NCBI GenBank assembly: GCA_012744475.1
Contig: JAAYBV010000031.1
Coordinates: 62,001 to 126,000 of the forward strand
Direction: 5' to 3'
Length of the DNA stretch: 64,000 nucleotides
Source of the DNA: Phycisphaerae bacterium
GTDB lineage: Bacteria > Planctomycetota > Phycisphaerae > Sedimentisphaerales > Anaerobacaceae
Under the pieces are notes generated by a model. That model had not been told where the DNA came from. It made no database searches and saw nothing but the letters and a program-made list of their open reading frames with translations. Both the position numbers and the translations under genes were made by a program. Below, in pieces: positions 37,877-46,586 of the stretch (position 1 is the stretch's first letter; the number at the start of each line of letters is the position of its first letter).

Positions 37877-37905
37877 AATCTATTAAAATAGCGGATTTTT
37901 TGCAA
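37877..37905 (-). promoter_or_regulatory. Candidate promoter of the secretin-giant protein unit
   Basis: On the minus strand TTGCAA, a 17-bp spacer and TAGATT, each four of six matches, in the only AT-rich stretch between the two divergent genes. The leader would be about 100 nt. Confidence 0.3.
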
Positions 37906-38026
37906 GGGAAAAATTATACCCCAGTCCCTTTAGCCGATAAAAACTGACCCCTTGAGGGTGAAACCGCCACGCGGCGGCCCAAGGACCGGAAAATGCGTGA
38001 CACGAAAACCAGGGGTGATAGGAAAC

Positions 38027-38869
38027 ATGGGAAACACTCACAAAACAGGTGAGACGAGCGAGGCCAAGACGCCCCGCAACGCTCTGATTCTGGCCGTCGA
38101 AACCTCCAGTCGCGTCGGTTCGGTTGCCCTGGCGTCGGGCTCGGAACTGCTGGGCCAGGCCACCTTCACCGCCCCGATGCAGCACAGCGCCGAAATCATG
38201 CCCGCCATCGTCGAACTCCTGCACCGCTCGAGCCGCAGTCCCTTGGACCTCGAACAGGTGCACATCTCCATCGGTCCGGGCAGCTTCACCGGCCTTCGCA
38301 TCGCGGTCGCGGCCGCCAAGGCGATGCACCTGGCCAACGGGACCCGGATCGTCGCCGTCGACTCCCTCGACGCCATCGCCGCCAACGTGAAGGACGCGCC
38401 CGTCGACGAGGCGTTTCAGTCTATTTCGCAAGAATCCCACATCCTGCGCCTGGCCACGCTTCTCGACGCCAAGCGGGGCCAGTTCTTCACCGCGGTCTAC
38501 GAATACCAACGGCAGGACCATGAGCCTCCGCCCGAGGATGCGTCTGACCTGATCCCCGCTCCTGCCGGCGGCTGGTGGCGCAAAACGCTGCCGGATTGTC
38601 TTCTGACGGCCGACGAGCTGCTCGACCGCTTCGCGACGCCCGACTATCCACTCCTCGTCGCTGGAGACGGACTGCTCTACCACCAGGACCGCTTTCAGGG
38701 CCGGGCCGCCCGCATTCTCGACGAACGCTACTGGAGCCCCCGCGCCGAGAGCGTCCACCTGCTGGGCTGCCGGAAGGCCGCCACCGGCCGATTCTCAGAC
38801 CCGCTGACCCTCGTGCCCTTCTACCTGCGGGGGCCCGAAGTCACACTGCGCAAGTCCGCTCATGCCTGA
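38027..38869 (+). CDS. tsaB: tRNA threonylcarbamoyladenosine biosynthesis protein TsaB
   Basis: A 280-residue member of the Gcp/YeaZ ASKHA family. TsaB pairs with TsaD (and TsaE) to form t6A37 on ANN-decoding tRNAs in the cytoplasm. Seen: LAVETSSRVGSVALA, MQHSAEIMPAIVELLHRS, the signature VHISIGPGSFTGLRIAVAAA, then GTRIVAVDSLDAIAANV. The C-terminal half is longer than in E. coli and variable, as is usual. ATG 38027 is chosen (AGGA five bases upstream); an upstream extension to 37952 is Arg/Lys-rich with no homology. It is divergent from the secretin gene and alone on its strand. tsaD and tsaE are not in the window. Confidence 0.92.
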   Translation: MGNTHKTGETSEAKTPRNALILAVETSSRVGSVALASGSELLGQATFTAPMQHSAEIMPAIVELLHRSSRSPLDLEQVHISIGPGSFTGLRIAVAAAKAMHLANGTRIVAVDSLDAIAANVKDAPVDEAFQSISQESHILRLATLLDAKRGQFFTAVYEYQRQDHEPPPEDASDLIPAPAGGWWRKTLPDCLLTADELLDRFATPDYPLLVAGDGLLYHQDRFQGRAARILDERYWSPRAESVHLLGCRKAATGRFSDPLTLVPFYLRGPEVTLRKSAHA

Positions 38870-38968
38870 CCGGATCGATCCTCCGCGCGAGGGCTCTGAC
38901 TGCCCCGGTTGAATCCTCAACGGGCCACGTCACTGGGACGGCAGCACGGAGACAGGGCAAGCCTCGAT

Positions 38969-38987
38969 CAAATATATAAGATATTTG
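38969..38987. repeat. AT-rich inverted repeat upstream of the RRM gene
   Basis: CAAATAT and ATATTTG separated by five bases, in otherwise GC-rich DNA, about 140 bases before the RRM start. It may be part of a promoter, an operator or a tsaB 3' structure; no function can be assigned. Confidence 0.4.
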
Positions 38988-39129
38988 TTCCTTTCTCGTC
39001 CGTTTTCTGGTATATGCAACGGCGCAATATTGGGCATCCCTCGTGGATTCGACTGCAGCTTCAACACCGGGCGACGTTGGCCGGAATGCCCCCGACGAAT
39101 TCTTGCGATGCAACAGAAAGGACGGTCAC

Positions 39130-39567
39130 ATGAACATCTATGTGGGCAATCTGGCCACGAGCGTCACCGAAGACGAGCTGCGTGAGGCATTTGCCGCCTT
39201 CGGAACCGTGGCGTCCGTGAAGATCGTTCGCGACGGCTCTACCGGCGAGTCGCGTGGGTTTGGATTCGTGACCATGCCGACGGAGGAGGAGGCCAAGGCG
39301 GCGGTCGAACAGATGAACGAGCACGATCTCAAGGGCCAGGCGCTGAAAGTAGAGCCCGGACACAGCCGCACCGGCTCTCCCGGATTCGGAGGCGGTCGTC
39401 CGGCAGGCCGGCCCGGCGGACATTCCGGCGGCAGACCCGGAGGTCGTCCTGGCGGCAGACCCGGTGGCCGGCCCGGCGGTCGACCTGGAGGCAGACCCGG
39501 CGGCAGGCCCGGCGGTCGCCCTGGCGGCTCGGACAGAGGTCCGTCCCGCGGACGCGGCTCCATGTAG
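39130..39567 (+). CDS. RRM-domain RNA-binding protein with Gly/Arg/Pro tail
   Basis: A 145-residue protein with one RRM at residues 1-80: RNP2 MNIYVGNLATSVTEDELREA and RNP1 ESRGFGFVTM are both standard. The tail (about 85-145) repeats GGRPGGRPGG about ten times, comparable to the Gly-rich tails of bacterial cold-inducible RRM proteins and eukaryotic GRPs. Such proteins bind single-stranded RNA; cold induction is known in cyanobacterial relatives and is only suggested here. ATG 39130 has AAAGGA about eight bases upstream. Codons of the tail are repetitive at the DNA level too. A strong hairpin at 39580-39611 ends the gene. Confidence 0.93.
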   Translation: MNIYVGNLATSVTEDELREAFAAFGTVASVKIVRDGSTGESRGFGFVTMPTEEEAKAAVEQMNEHDLKGQALKVEPGHSRTGSPGFGGGRPAGRPGGHSGGRPGGRPGGRPGGRPGGRPGGRPGGRPGGRPGGSDRGPSRGRGSM

Positions 39568-39579
39568 CAAAAACCCAAT

Positions 39580-39611
39580 CCGCCGGCGCCGCCCTCAGCA
39601 GGCGCCGGCGG
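39580..39611 (+). terminator. Strong hairpin after the RRM gene
   Basis: A perfect 11-bp GC stem (CCGCCGGCGCC / GGCGCCGGCGG) with a ten-base loop, 13 bases after the stop codon. No T-run follows. Confidence 0.6.
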
Positions 39612-40216
39612 CTGCCCAACAAGTCGCACCCACACAGTCGCATCGGCAGAATCGATAGCCCGTCGTCTGCGGTCCACTCAAAGCCCGGCAGGTGTTGTGG
39701 TCTGCGCAAGATGCACATGCGCCCCGTGGCATGCCTGCCCACGTGGCACGTCCACCCCCTGACGCAATCCCCCCGCCCCCGACAAGACATGTCATTCCTG
39801 ATCTGAGGAGATTCTTGCTCCAAGGCGTGCGATCTGGTACAAATGAAGGTTGTTGGGAAGGGTTCCTGAGGACGTGGCGCTGGTTCAGGGCCGTGAGGGG
39901 CAGTTGGCCGACTGAGCCGGCAAACGGCCAGCGGGCCTCAACCGGTTGGAGGCCGTCTTCGATGTGTTCTGCCTCGCATGAAAGCAGGACCGGGGGCGCA
40001 GAATGCGGAGCTTCCTCGCATCATGGCCGGTCCCTGTTCATTCCATCATTCGCACACCCGTCGGAGAGAGGCAGTGTGTTCTCACGACCTTCCGTCGAGC
40101 CCTGTATCCCAGGAGAACATCGACCTCGGCGACAGCCTGTTGCCGGGGTGGCCCATTGCGGCACGTTGCCGGAGGATGCGTTGCAGACGTCGACCGTTGT
40201 CTGAAGGAGGACGAAC
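39612..40216. other. Long intergenic region before the LamG protein gene
   Basis: About 600 bp in which no gene, known riboswitch or repeat was recognised. It presumably holds the promoter and a long leader of the LamG gene, whose AAGGAGG ribosome-binding site is at 40204-40210. Open frames in it lack coding character. Confidence 0.5.
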
Positions 40217-43114
40217 ATGTGCAAGAGACTGATTTGGTGTGTGGTTCCATTTGTGGTGCTGGGTCCGGCCGCGTTGGCGATGGCCTTCGACGCAGGGCCT
40301 CAACCTGAGCTTATCGGATGGTGGCCGCTTGACGAGGTCACCGGGGTCACCGCCCATGACCAGAGTGGCAACGGAAACGACGGCACTCTCGTCAATGGCC
40401 CGGTGTGGGCCGTCGGGATAACGGATGGCGCGCTGCAATTCGATGGCGTGGATGATCACGTTGTGGTGGGAACCACGGGACAGCCGAGCGATACATTCAC
40501 CTTTGGCGCGTGGCTGAAGACATCGGCGACACACGAACTCGATGCGCAGGCCGCCTCCGGGACCGTCGGGGTGAACAACCAGAGGTACGCCTTCGATCCG
40601 CGCCACGGAGGAGATCTGAACGCCGGCGCGGGACTGTCTGTCGGAACGAATGGCGTGGCCGTCTACGAGCACGGAAGCAACTACATGCCTGCCACAGCAG
40701 CCTATCCGACCGACTTGGGAGAGGACTGGAACCACGTCATGGTGGTCTACGTGGATAAGCAGCCCACGATCTTCCTGAACGGCGTCGCCGTCCACACAGG
40801 CGTCCGGTCGACAAGAGAGATCGTGTATGCGCCGATCCAATTCGGGGGCATGGCCTATGGCTACTTCCAGGGCCTGATGGATGACGTTCGCATCTACAAC
40901 CGGGCGCTGACGCCGCAGGAAGTCCGGATCATCATGACCGGCTACACCGGAAAGACGGCGTTCAATCCGCAGCCCGCCGACGAGGCGGTCGACGTGGCCA
41001 GAGACGTGGTCCTGCGTTGGGACCCGGCGAAAGCCGCCACGACGCGCGATGTCTACTTTGGAACGGCCTTTGACGATGTCAACGATGCCAGCCGGGCCAA
41101 CCCGATGGGAGTGCTTCTGAGCCAGGGACAGGCGGAAACCGCCTACACCCCGCCGGACATGCTCGATTTCGGAACGACCTACTACTGGCGAATCGATGAG
41201 ATCAACGCGCCGCCGGACAGCACAATCTTCAAAGGCGACGTCTGGAGCTTCACGACCGAGCCGGTGGGCTACCCGATCGAAGGCGTCGTCGCGACCAGCA
41301 ACGGGAATTTCGAGCCGGCCGCCGGACCGCAGAACACCGTCAATGGCTCCGGGCTCAACGCCGACGATCTGCACTCGACCGAAAGCGCCGACATGTGGCT
41401 GGCGATGCCCGGCGCCGAGCCTCTGTACATCCAGTATGAGTTCGATCGCCTCTACAAGCTCCACGAGCTTCTGGTCTGGAACTACAACGTCCAGTTCGAG
41501 CCGGTGCTCGGCTTCGGGCTTAAAGACGTCACGATCGAGTATTCCCAGAACGGCGCCGACTGGACCGCTCTCGGTGACGTGGAGTTCGCGCAAGCGACCG
41601 CAAAGGGGGACTACGCGGCCAACACCGTCGTCGATCTGCAGGGCGTCGCCGCAAGATTCATCCGCCTGACCGTCAACAGCGGCTGGGGCGCCATGGGTCA
41701 GTTCGGACTCAGCGAAGTCCGCTTCTTCTACATTCCCGTCCAGGCCAGAGAGCCGCAACCGGCCGACGGCGCCGTGGACGTGGACGTCCAGAGCGCTCTG
41801 AGCTGGCGCGGCGGTCGTGACGCGGTCTCGCACGAAGTGTATCTCGGCACCGACGCCGAGGCGCTCGCGCCGGCCGGCGCTGTCAGCGGCAACACCTATG
41901 CCCCCGGCGCGCTGAATCTCGCCACCACGTACTACTGGCAGGTCAACGCGATGCAGCAGGACGAGTCGTGGGACGGCGCGATCTGGAGCTTCACGACGCA
42001 GGAGCACATCGTCGTCGACGACTTCGAGAGCTACACGGACAACATCGACGCCGGTGAGACGATCTTTGACACCTGGATCGACGGCTGGGTCAACGAGACC
42101 GGCTCGACGGTCGGCCACCTGGAGGCTCCGTTTGCCGAGCAGGCCATCGTCCGAAGCGGCCGTCAGTCCATGCCTCTGTACTATGACAACACCGCCGCCA
42201 CCTATTCGGAGACGACTGTGAATGTCGCCGATCTGCAGGTTGGTCAGGACTGGACGCAGCATGGCGTTGAGGCCCTGACACTGCACTTCTATGGCGATCC
42301 GGACAACGCGGCCCAGCAGATGTACGTGAAGATCGACGGCGCCAAGGTTCCATACGACGGCGAGGCGGACGACCTGAAACAGACGCTGTGGCGTCCGTGG
42401 AGCATCAACCTAGCCGATCTGGCCGTAAACCTCCGCAGTGTCACGGAGCTGAGCATCGGATTCGATCGCATCGGGGCAACGGGCGGCACGGGCGTGGTCT
42501 ACTTCGACGATATCCAGCTCGACTCCGCGACATCTGCGGCGGGCGCTTTTTCCGTCCATCCGTGGACCGGCGATGAAGATTCGAGGATCAGCAGCGACAA
42601 GGTCTATACGCACACCGGAAAATTCAGCGGTGAAGGAACCGATGGCGAACCGTTCCTGGCGGGCAACGGCGTCTATTTCGAGCGCGATACGGATCGCTCC
42701 GGGACGAACTGGACGTTGAGCGGACCGGCGACAAACGTCTTCGACACCAGCAACCCGGTCAACGTCACCGGTGACGGCGCGGCCCTGGTGAGGGGATTCT
42801 TCTACGGCGACCAGGACGGCAACCATCCCGTGCTCACCCTGACCGGCCTGGCGCCCGGCACGCTATATATCACGACGTTCTACACGGTCGGGTACGGCGG
42901 GGCCGGAGGGCGATTCACGGACGTCACCCCCGGCGACAATCCACGCAATCCGACGCGCATCGATCAGAACGGCGCCGGCTCCGGCAATGGACAGCTCATT
43001 ACGTATATGTACACCGCCACCGGGACCGAAATGAGCTTCACGTTCGACGCTCTCGTGACGGGCGATTCGTGGCACCATTACGCGTTCTCGAACGAGGTCG
43101 CAAGCTCGAATTAG
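40217..43114 (+). CDS. Secreted multidomain LamG / FN3-like / discoidin protein
   Basis: A 965-residue surface protein. Signal peptide at 1-23. A LamG-like concanavalin domain (about 30-250) starts LIGWWPLDEVTGVTAHDQSG and ends FQGLMDDVRIYNRALTPQEV. FN3-like units at about 255-350 and 505-590 share PxPADxAVDV...TTYYWxxxxx...WSFTT. Between them is a discoidin (F5/8C-type) domain (about 360-500) with VNGSGLNADDLHS and LVWNYNVQFE. Residues 595-760 form a beta-sandwich beginning VDDFESYTDN, probably sugar-binding, and a last domain runs to the end. No catalytic motif is seen, so it is likely a carbohydrate-binding or adhesive surface protein. The ATG has AAGGAGG six bases upstream. It stands alone, closed by the hairpin at 43145-43186. 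Confidence 0.87.
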   Translation: MCKRLIWCVVPFVVLGPAALAMAFDAGPQPELIGWWPLDEVTGVTAHDQSGNGNDGTLVNGPVWAVGITDGALQFDGVDDHVVVGTTGQPSDTFTFGAWLKTSATHELDAQAASGTVGVNNQRYAFDPRHGGDLNAGAGLSVGTNGVAVYEHGSNYMPATAAYPTDLGEDWNHVMVVYVDKQPTIFLNGVAVHTGVRSTREIVYAPIQFGGMAYGYFQGLMDDVRIYNRALTPQEVRIIMTGYTGKTAFNPQPADEAVDVARDVVLRWDPAKAATTRDVYFGTAFDDVNDASRANPMGVLLSQGQAETAYTPPDMLDFGTTYYWRIDEINAPPDSTIFKGDVWSFTTEPVGYPIEGVVATSNGNFEPAAGPQNTVNGSGLNADDLHSTESADMWLAMPGAEPLYIQYEFDRLYKLHELLVWNYNVQFEPVLGFGLKDVTIEYSQNGADWTALGDVEFAQATAKGDYAANTVVDLQGVAARFIRLTVNSGWGAMGQFGLSEVRFFYIPVQAREPQPADGAVDVDVQSALSWRGGRDAVSHEVYLGTDAEALAPAGAVSGNTYAPGALNLATTYYWQVNAMQQDESWDGAIWSFTTQEHIVVDDFESYTDNIDAGETIFDTWIDGWVNETGSTVGHLEAPFAEQAIVRSGRQSMPLYYDNTAATYSETTVNVADLQVGQDWTQHGVEALTLHFYGDPDNAAQQMYVKIDGAKVPYDGEADDLKQTLWRPWSINLADLAVNLRSVTELSIGFDRIGATGGTGVVYFDDIQLDSATSAAGAFSVHPWTGDEDSRISSDKVYTHTGKFSGEGTDGEPFLAGNGVYFERDTDRSGTNWTLSGPATNVFDTSNPVNVTGDGAALVRGFFYGDQDGNHPVLTLTGLAPGTLYITTFYTVGYGGAGGRFTDVTPGDNPRNPTRIDQNGAGSGNGQLITYMYTATGTEMSFTFDALVTGDSWHHYAFSNEVASSN

Positions 43115-43144
43115 CCGCACGGTCGATGCCGTGGAGTTATACGA

Positions 43145-43186
43145 GTTGAGGGCCCGTACCGCCTCAAACGGGTACGGGCCCCCAAC
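43145..43186 (+). terminator. Terminator hairpin after the LamG gene
   Basis: Two 16-base arms (GTTGAGGGCCCGTACC and GGTACGGGCCCCCAAC) pair with one mismatch around a ten-base loop, 30 bases after the stop codon. Confidence 0.65.
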
Positions 43187-43421
43187 TGAAATCGCAAGGA
43201 GGGGGCGTTGACGCTTGCAGGAGAGCATGCGGATCAGGATGAGTAGCGGTGACCTTTCTCACGTTCATCCCCCATGCGGATTCGGTGTCTGACGCGCCGT
43301 CGACGATTGCCCCCACCATCCGCGCGTGCAGTTGACAGCAATCGACCGTTCCGGTAGTGTGCGGACAGTCCGTCGCCTGCAACGATCGGCCGATGATGGC
43401 ACCAGACATGGAGTGCGCTGT
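43187..43421. other. Intergenic region before the secreted unknown gene
   Basis: With the hairpin at 43145-43186 this belongs to a 307-bp gap. No further structure was recognised apart from GGAG about eight bases before the next start. Confidence 0.4.
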
Positions 43422-44561
43422 ATGATCGCCCCTCGCAAAAGCCTTGTCCGCGTCGACGCTTCCCTGATATGGTTGCTGATCGCGCTGCCCGGCGCCGCAG
43501 CGGCTGGCGACAATCCGGCGGATGGTCGTCCGTGGGTCCGCGTCGTCGAAAGCGACACTCGGATCGAGATCGAAACCGACCTGCTGGCCGCCGCCATCCC
43601 GAAAAAGGAACCCAGGCACTGGATGACCGGTATCGAAAAAGGCTCGTTCCTCGACAAAGCCACCGGATTCCGCGAGGTCGGTGATGGTCTTATGGTTGTT
43701 GACTGGCTGATGGAGGCAGGCAGCGACGAGGCCTGGAGCGACCAGGTCATCGCCCCGGACGGCCACGGCGTCGGCCGGTACGCCTGGTACACGAACGAGA
43801 CCGATCCGGCTCAGCGAGAATACGCGCGCATGGCTCACGGCACCAGCCATCGCAAGCGCATGGTCGAGGGACCTCAGCTCTGTCACCGGATGAAACCCGT
43901 TCAACCGGAGATCCTCCGCGGCAAGGACTTCGTCGCCGTCAAGACCACCTATCGCTTCGAGTATGCCGCGCCCGGCCGGCGGCCCGGCTCGCTCTGGACG
44001 CAACTGATCGTCTTTCCCCGAGGCGTCCGCTACTTCCTGTTGATGGACCGGATCGATACCGTCAACGAGTCAAACGAGATGTTTCTGCGCAACGATACAC
44101 CGGGCTGCATCCGCCACCAGGGCGGCGATACGTTCAGCGAAGTTTACCTCAGTTATCTGAACGATTCTCGGGGACTGCGCATTCCGGCGGACGAGTTTTT
44201 CACCCCCTTTCCGCCCGATGAGAAGTTCGGCTATCGCCGCGATACACACCCCTGTCCAGAGCACTTCATCCGAGCCTACCGCTTGCGCGACGGTGCGACG
44301 GGCAGGGATGGACCCTGGCTGGCCGGCATGACCTTGGAGCCGTCGGTGGTCTACGAAGCCTGGTGCAGCCAGCGGCCCGGGGGGATCATCGTCATGATTG
44401 AGGAGATCCATGGCCGCCCGACTCGCCCCGGCCAATCGTTCAGCGCCGCCCACATCGTCGGGTACTTCGACACGATCGAGGAGATGCACGACCTGTACCG
44501 CCGCCATCAGGGCCACACCGCCCTGACCGCCGACCCTTCGGGCTGGCGACTGCAAGAATGA
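43422..44561 (+). CDS. Secreted protein of unknown function
   Basis: A 379-residue protein that I do not recognise. It has a signal peptide (VDASLIWLLIALPGAAAAGD), then a mostly beta sequence: WVRVVESDTRIEIETDLLAA, TTYRFEYAAPGRRPGSLWTQ, LIVFPRGVRYFLLMDRIDTV and DTFSEVYLSYLNDSRG. It ends with GQSFSAAHIVGYFDTIEEMH. Alternating strands and conserved-looking aromatic/acidic residues suggest a galactose-mutarotase-like or other beta-sandwich fold, but this is a guess. ATG 43422 is chosen (GGAG upstream, signal peptide begins there). The two amidohydrolases follow about 275 bp downstream on the same strand and could act on the same substrate. Confidence 0.75.
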   Translation: MIAPRKSLVRVDASLIWLLIALPGAAAAGDNPADGRPWVRVVESDTRIEIETDLLAAAIPKKEPRHWMTGIEKGSFLDKATGFREVGDGLMVVDWLMEAGSDEAWSDQVIAPDGHGVGRYAWYTNETDPAQREYARMAHGTSHRKRMVEGPQLCHRMKPVQPEILRGKDFVAVKTTYRFEYAAPGRRPGSLWTQLIVFPRGVRYFLLMDRIDTVNESNEMFLRNDTPGCIRHQGGDTFSEVYLSYLNDSRGLRIPADEFFTPFPPDEKFGYRRDTHPCPEHFIRAYRLRDGATGRDGPWLAGMTLEPSVVYEAWCSQRPGGIIVMIEEIHGRPTRPGQSFSAAHIVGYFDTIEEMHDLYRRHQGHTALTADPSGWRLQE

Positions 44562-44835
44562 TTCGAGCAGTGAGGTGTGGGTCTGGGCCTCTGCCTGGCG
44601 TGGCGCTCTTCTGGGCTTACCGCTCTGAAGGACAGGCTCGGAACGGACTCGGGATCAGGCCTTTCAATAATCATCAGGAGAATACCGGCCGGCCGGTGCG
44701 GCTGGATCGAGGCACGATGAGCTTGTCGAACCGGCGGATGGCCGAAGGCCGTCGCGGCTTGCCGTCCTGCGGGAGGCCGTTATCATAGGACCGGTTGTTC
44801 GAACAGGACAGGGCAGGGACTGGAGGAAGAAGAAG

Positions 44836-45780
44836 ATGACCGTCCCCCAGATGGCGCCAGGTGCGCGGGCACGTCCGCAGCGCATGTCGCGACGAACGCT
44901 GTTGAAGAGTTCCGCCGCGGTGACCATCGCGATGGCGATGCCGGCGCCGGCCTCGGCAAGTCAGGCCGCCGGGCAGCCTGTCCAAAGTGCATCGGGCGGC
45001 CCGCTGGGCGCAGGCAAAGTCATCGACTGTCACGCGCACCTGACGCATCACAGCCGTTCGACCTGGGAGGCGGATGACCGCAAGCTCGTCGATGCGGCGG
45101 ACAAGCTGGGGATCGATCAATTGTGCTGCTCGGTTCTCACGCCCCGCCGACCGGCGACCCCCGACGGCTTTCGCGAGTGCAATCAGTGGACAGCCGACGG
45201 GATGCGCCGGTTTCCCGGCCGGGTGCTGGGCTACTGTTACGTCGACCCGGGCTGTGGCCGCGAGGCGCTGGAGGAAATCCGCCGGTGTGTGGCAGATCGT
45301 GGATTCATGGGCATCAAACTCTACAACGAGCACACCTGCACCGACCCGGTAGTCTTCCCCATCGTGGAGCTGGCGATCGAGCTGGGCGTGCCGATCCTGC
45401 ACCACGCGAGTCATTCGCACTACTTCGTGGAGGACCAGCCGCAGATGTCCGACGCCGGGCATCTTGCGGAACTTGCCCGGCGCTATCCCGAGGCCATGCT
45501 CATCTGCGCCCACATCACCGGCGGCGGCGACTGGGAGTGGGCGGTTAAGGCTGCACGACACGCGCCGAACCTCTTTCTCGACACCAGCGGCAGCGTCACC
45601 GACGAAGGCTCTGTCGAGATGGCCGTATCCGTGGTGGGCGCAGAGCGGGTCCTGTTCGGCTGCGACTCGTCCATGACCGCCGGCGTCGGCAAGATCCGCG
45701 CGGCCGACCTGCGCAGGCAGGACAAAGAGAAGGTCCTGGGCGGGAACATGCAAAGGCTGTTGGGGAGGCGGAAATCATGA
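44836..45780 (+). CDS. Tat-exported amidohydrolase (PF04909 type)
   Basis: A 314-residue TIM-barrel hydrolase. The N-terminus carries a twin-arginine signal, MSRRTLLKSSAAVTIAMAMP, so it is probably exported folded. The metal motif KVIDCHAHLTHH (HxH) is present, then GFMGIKLYNEH, VPILHHASHSHYF (metal His), LICAHITGGGDWEW (metal His) and VLFGCDSSM (catalytic Asp). All usual ligands of the amidohydrolase-2 family seem in place. The substrate is unknown. ATG 44836 has GGAGGAAG upstream. Its stop overlaps the start of the second amidohydrolase by four bases (ATGA), so the two are translationally coupled. Confidence 0.85.
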   Translation: MTVPQMAPGARARPQRMSRRTLLKSSAAVTIAMAMPAPASASQAAGQPVQSASGGPLGAGKVIDCHAHLTHHSRSTWEADDRKLVDAADKLGIDQLCCSVLTPRRPATPDGFRECNQWTADGMRRFPGRVLGYCYVDPGCGREALEEIRRCVADRGFMGIKLYNEHTCTDPVVFPIVELAIELGVPILHHASHSHYFVEDQPQMSDAGHLAELARRYPEAMLICAHITGGGDWEWAVKAARHAPNLFLDTSGSVTDEGSVEMAVSVVGAERVLFGCDSSMTAGVGKIRAADLRRQDKEKVLGGNMQRLLGRRKS

Positions 45781-46553
45781 TCGTGGATGTGAATGCCTAC
45801 CTCGGCCATTTCGCGTTCCGTCGGCTGCGGCACAACACCTCTGAGTCGCTGCTCGCCCTGATGGACGCCAGGCGAATCGACAAGGCGGTCGTCTCCAGCG
45901 CCGCGGCCATCACCTACCGTAACGCCCAGGCGGGCAATGAGGAGTTGGCCGGCGAGATCCAGAGCCATCGGGATCGGTTGATTCCCTTTGCCGTCATCAA
46001 TCCGTTCTATGCCGGCTGGCGGGATGACCTGAAGACATGCCACGAGGATTTCGGCATGACGGGCCTGCGTCTCTATCCCAAGTGGCACAACTACACGCTC
46101 TGCGGTCCGCATTGCGAGGAGCTTCTGACTGCCGCAACCGACCGAGGCATGGTCATCTCGATTCCCCTTCGCGTGGAGGACAACCGCCAGAGAAGCTGGC
46201 TGCTGAACGTTCCCGACATACCCCTGGCGGAAATTGTCGGGCTGGTGAAGGCCCATCCAGAAGCGCGCTTCGTGCTACTCAACGGCGCCGGCTACACTGG
46301 GTCGCCCCTGGGCCGAAAGGACAGCGGCCTGCCGGCCAACTACGTCATCGAGCTGTCCCGACTCAGCGCGGTGATGGCCAACGAACTGGGGCGACTGATC
46401 GCCGACCTCGGCGCCGACCGCGTCGTCTTCGGAACCGGCATGCCCTTCAACTACCCCGACCCCGCCCTGCTGAAGCTGGAAGTGCTGGACGCCACCGAAG
46501 CGGACAAGGAGAGGATCCGGGGGCGGAACGCCGCGCAATGGTTGCGGCTGTAG
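45777..46553 (+). CDS. Amidohydrolase-like protein lacking the HxH metal motif
   Basis: A 258-residue paralogue of the upstream enzyme with no signal peptide. The fold is recognisable: VDVNAYLGHFAFRRL, GMTGLRLYPKWHNY, LLTAATDRGMVISIPLRVED, EARFVLLNGAGYTG and DRVVFGTGMPFNYPDP. Metal ligands are eroded: the HxH site reads VNAYL (Asn and Tyr in place of His), the strand-5 His is a Pro-Leu-Arg segment, and the strand-6 His is Asn. The last Asp position is Gly-Met. It may be a non-catalytic or differently acting partner. It overlaps the upstream gene by four bases. Confidence 0.75.
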   Translation: MIVDVNAYLGHFAFRRLRHNTSESLLALMDARRIDKAVVSSAAAITYRNAQAGNEELAGEIQSHRDRLIPFAVINPFYAGWRDDLKTCHEDFGMTGLRLYPKWHNYTLCGPHCEELLTAATDRGMVISIPLRVEDNRQRSWLLNVPDIPLAEIVGLVKAHPEARFVLLNGAGYTGSPLGRKDSGLPANYVIELSRLSAVMANELGRLIADLGADRVVFGTGMPFNYPDPALLKLEVLDATEADKERIRGRNAAQWLRL

Positions 46554-46586
46554 CAAACGCGCCAGGCAAGGACCAGTTTTGCGGCT

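Noticed and set aside
40082-42286. A 734-codon minus-strand frame opposite the LamG gene
   Set aside because: It is an antisense shadow; the plus-strand frame has a signal peptide, LamG, FN3-like and discoidin domains.
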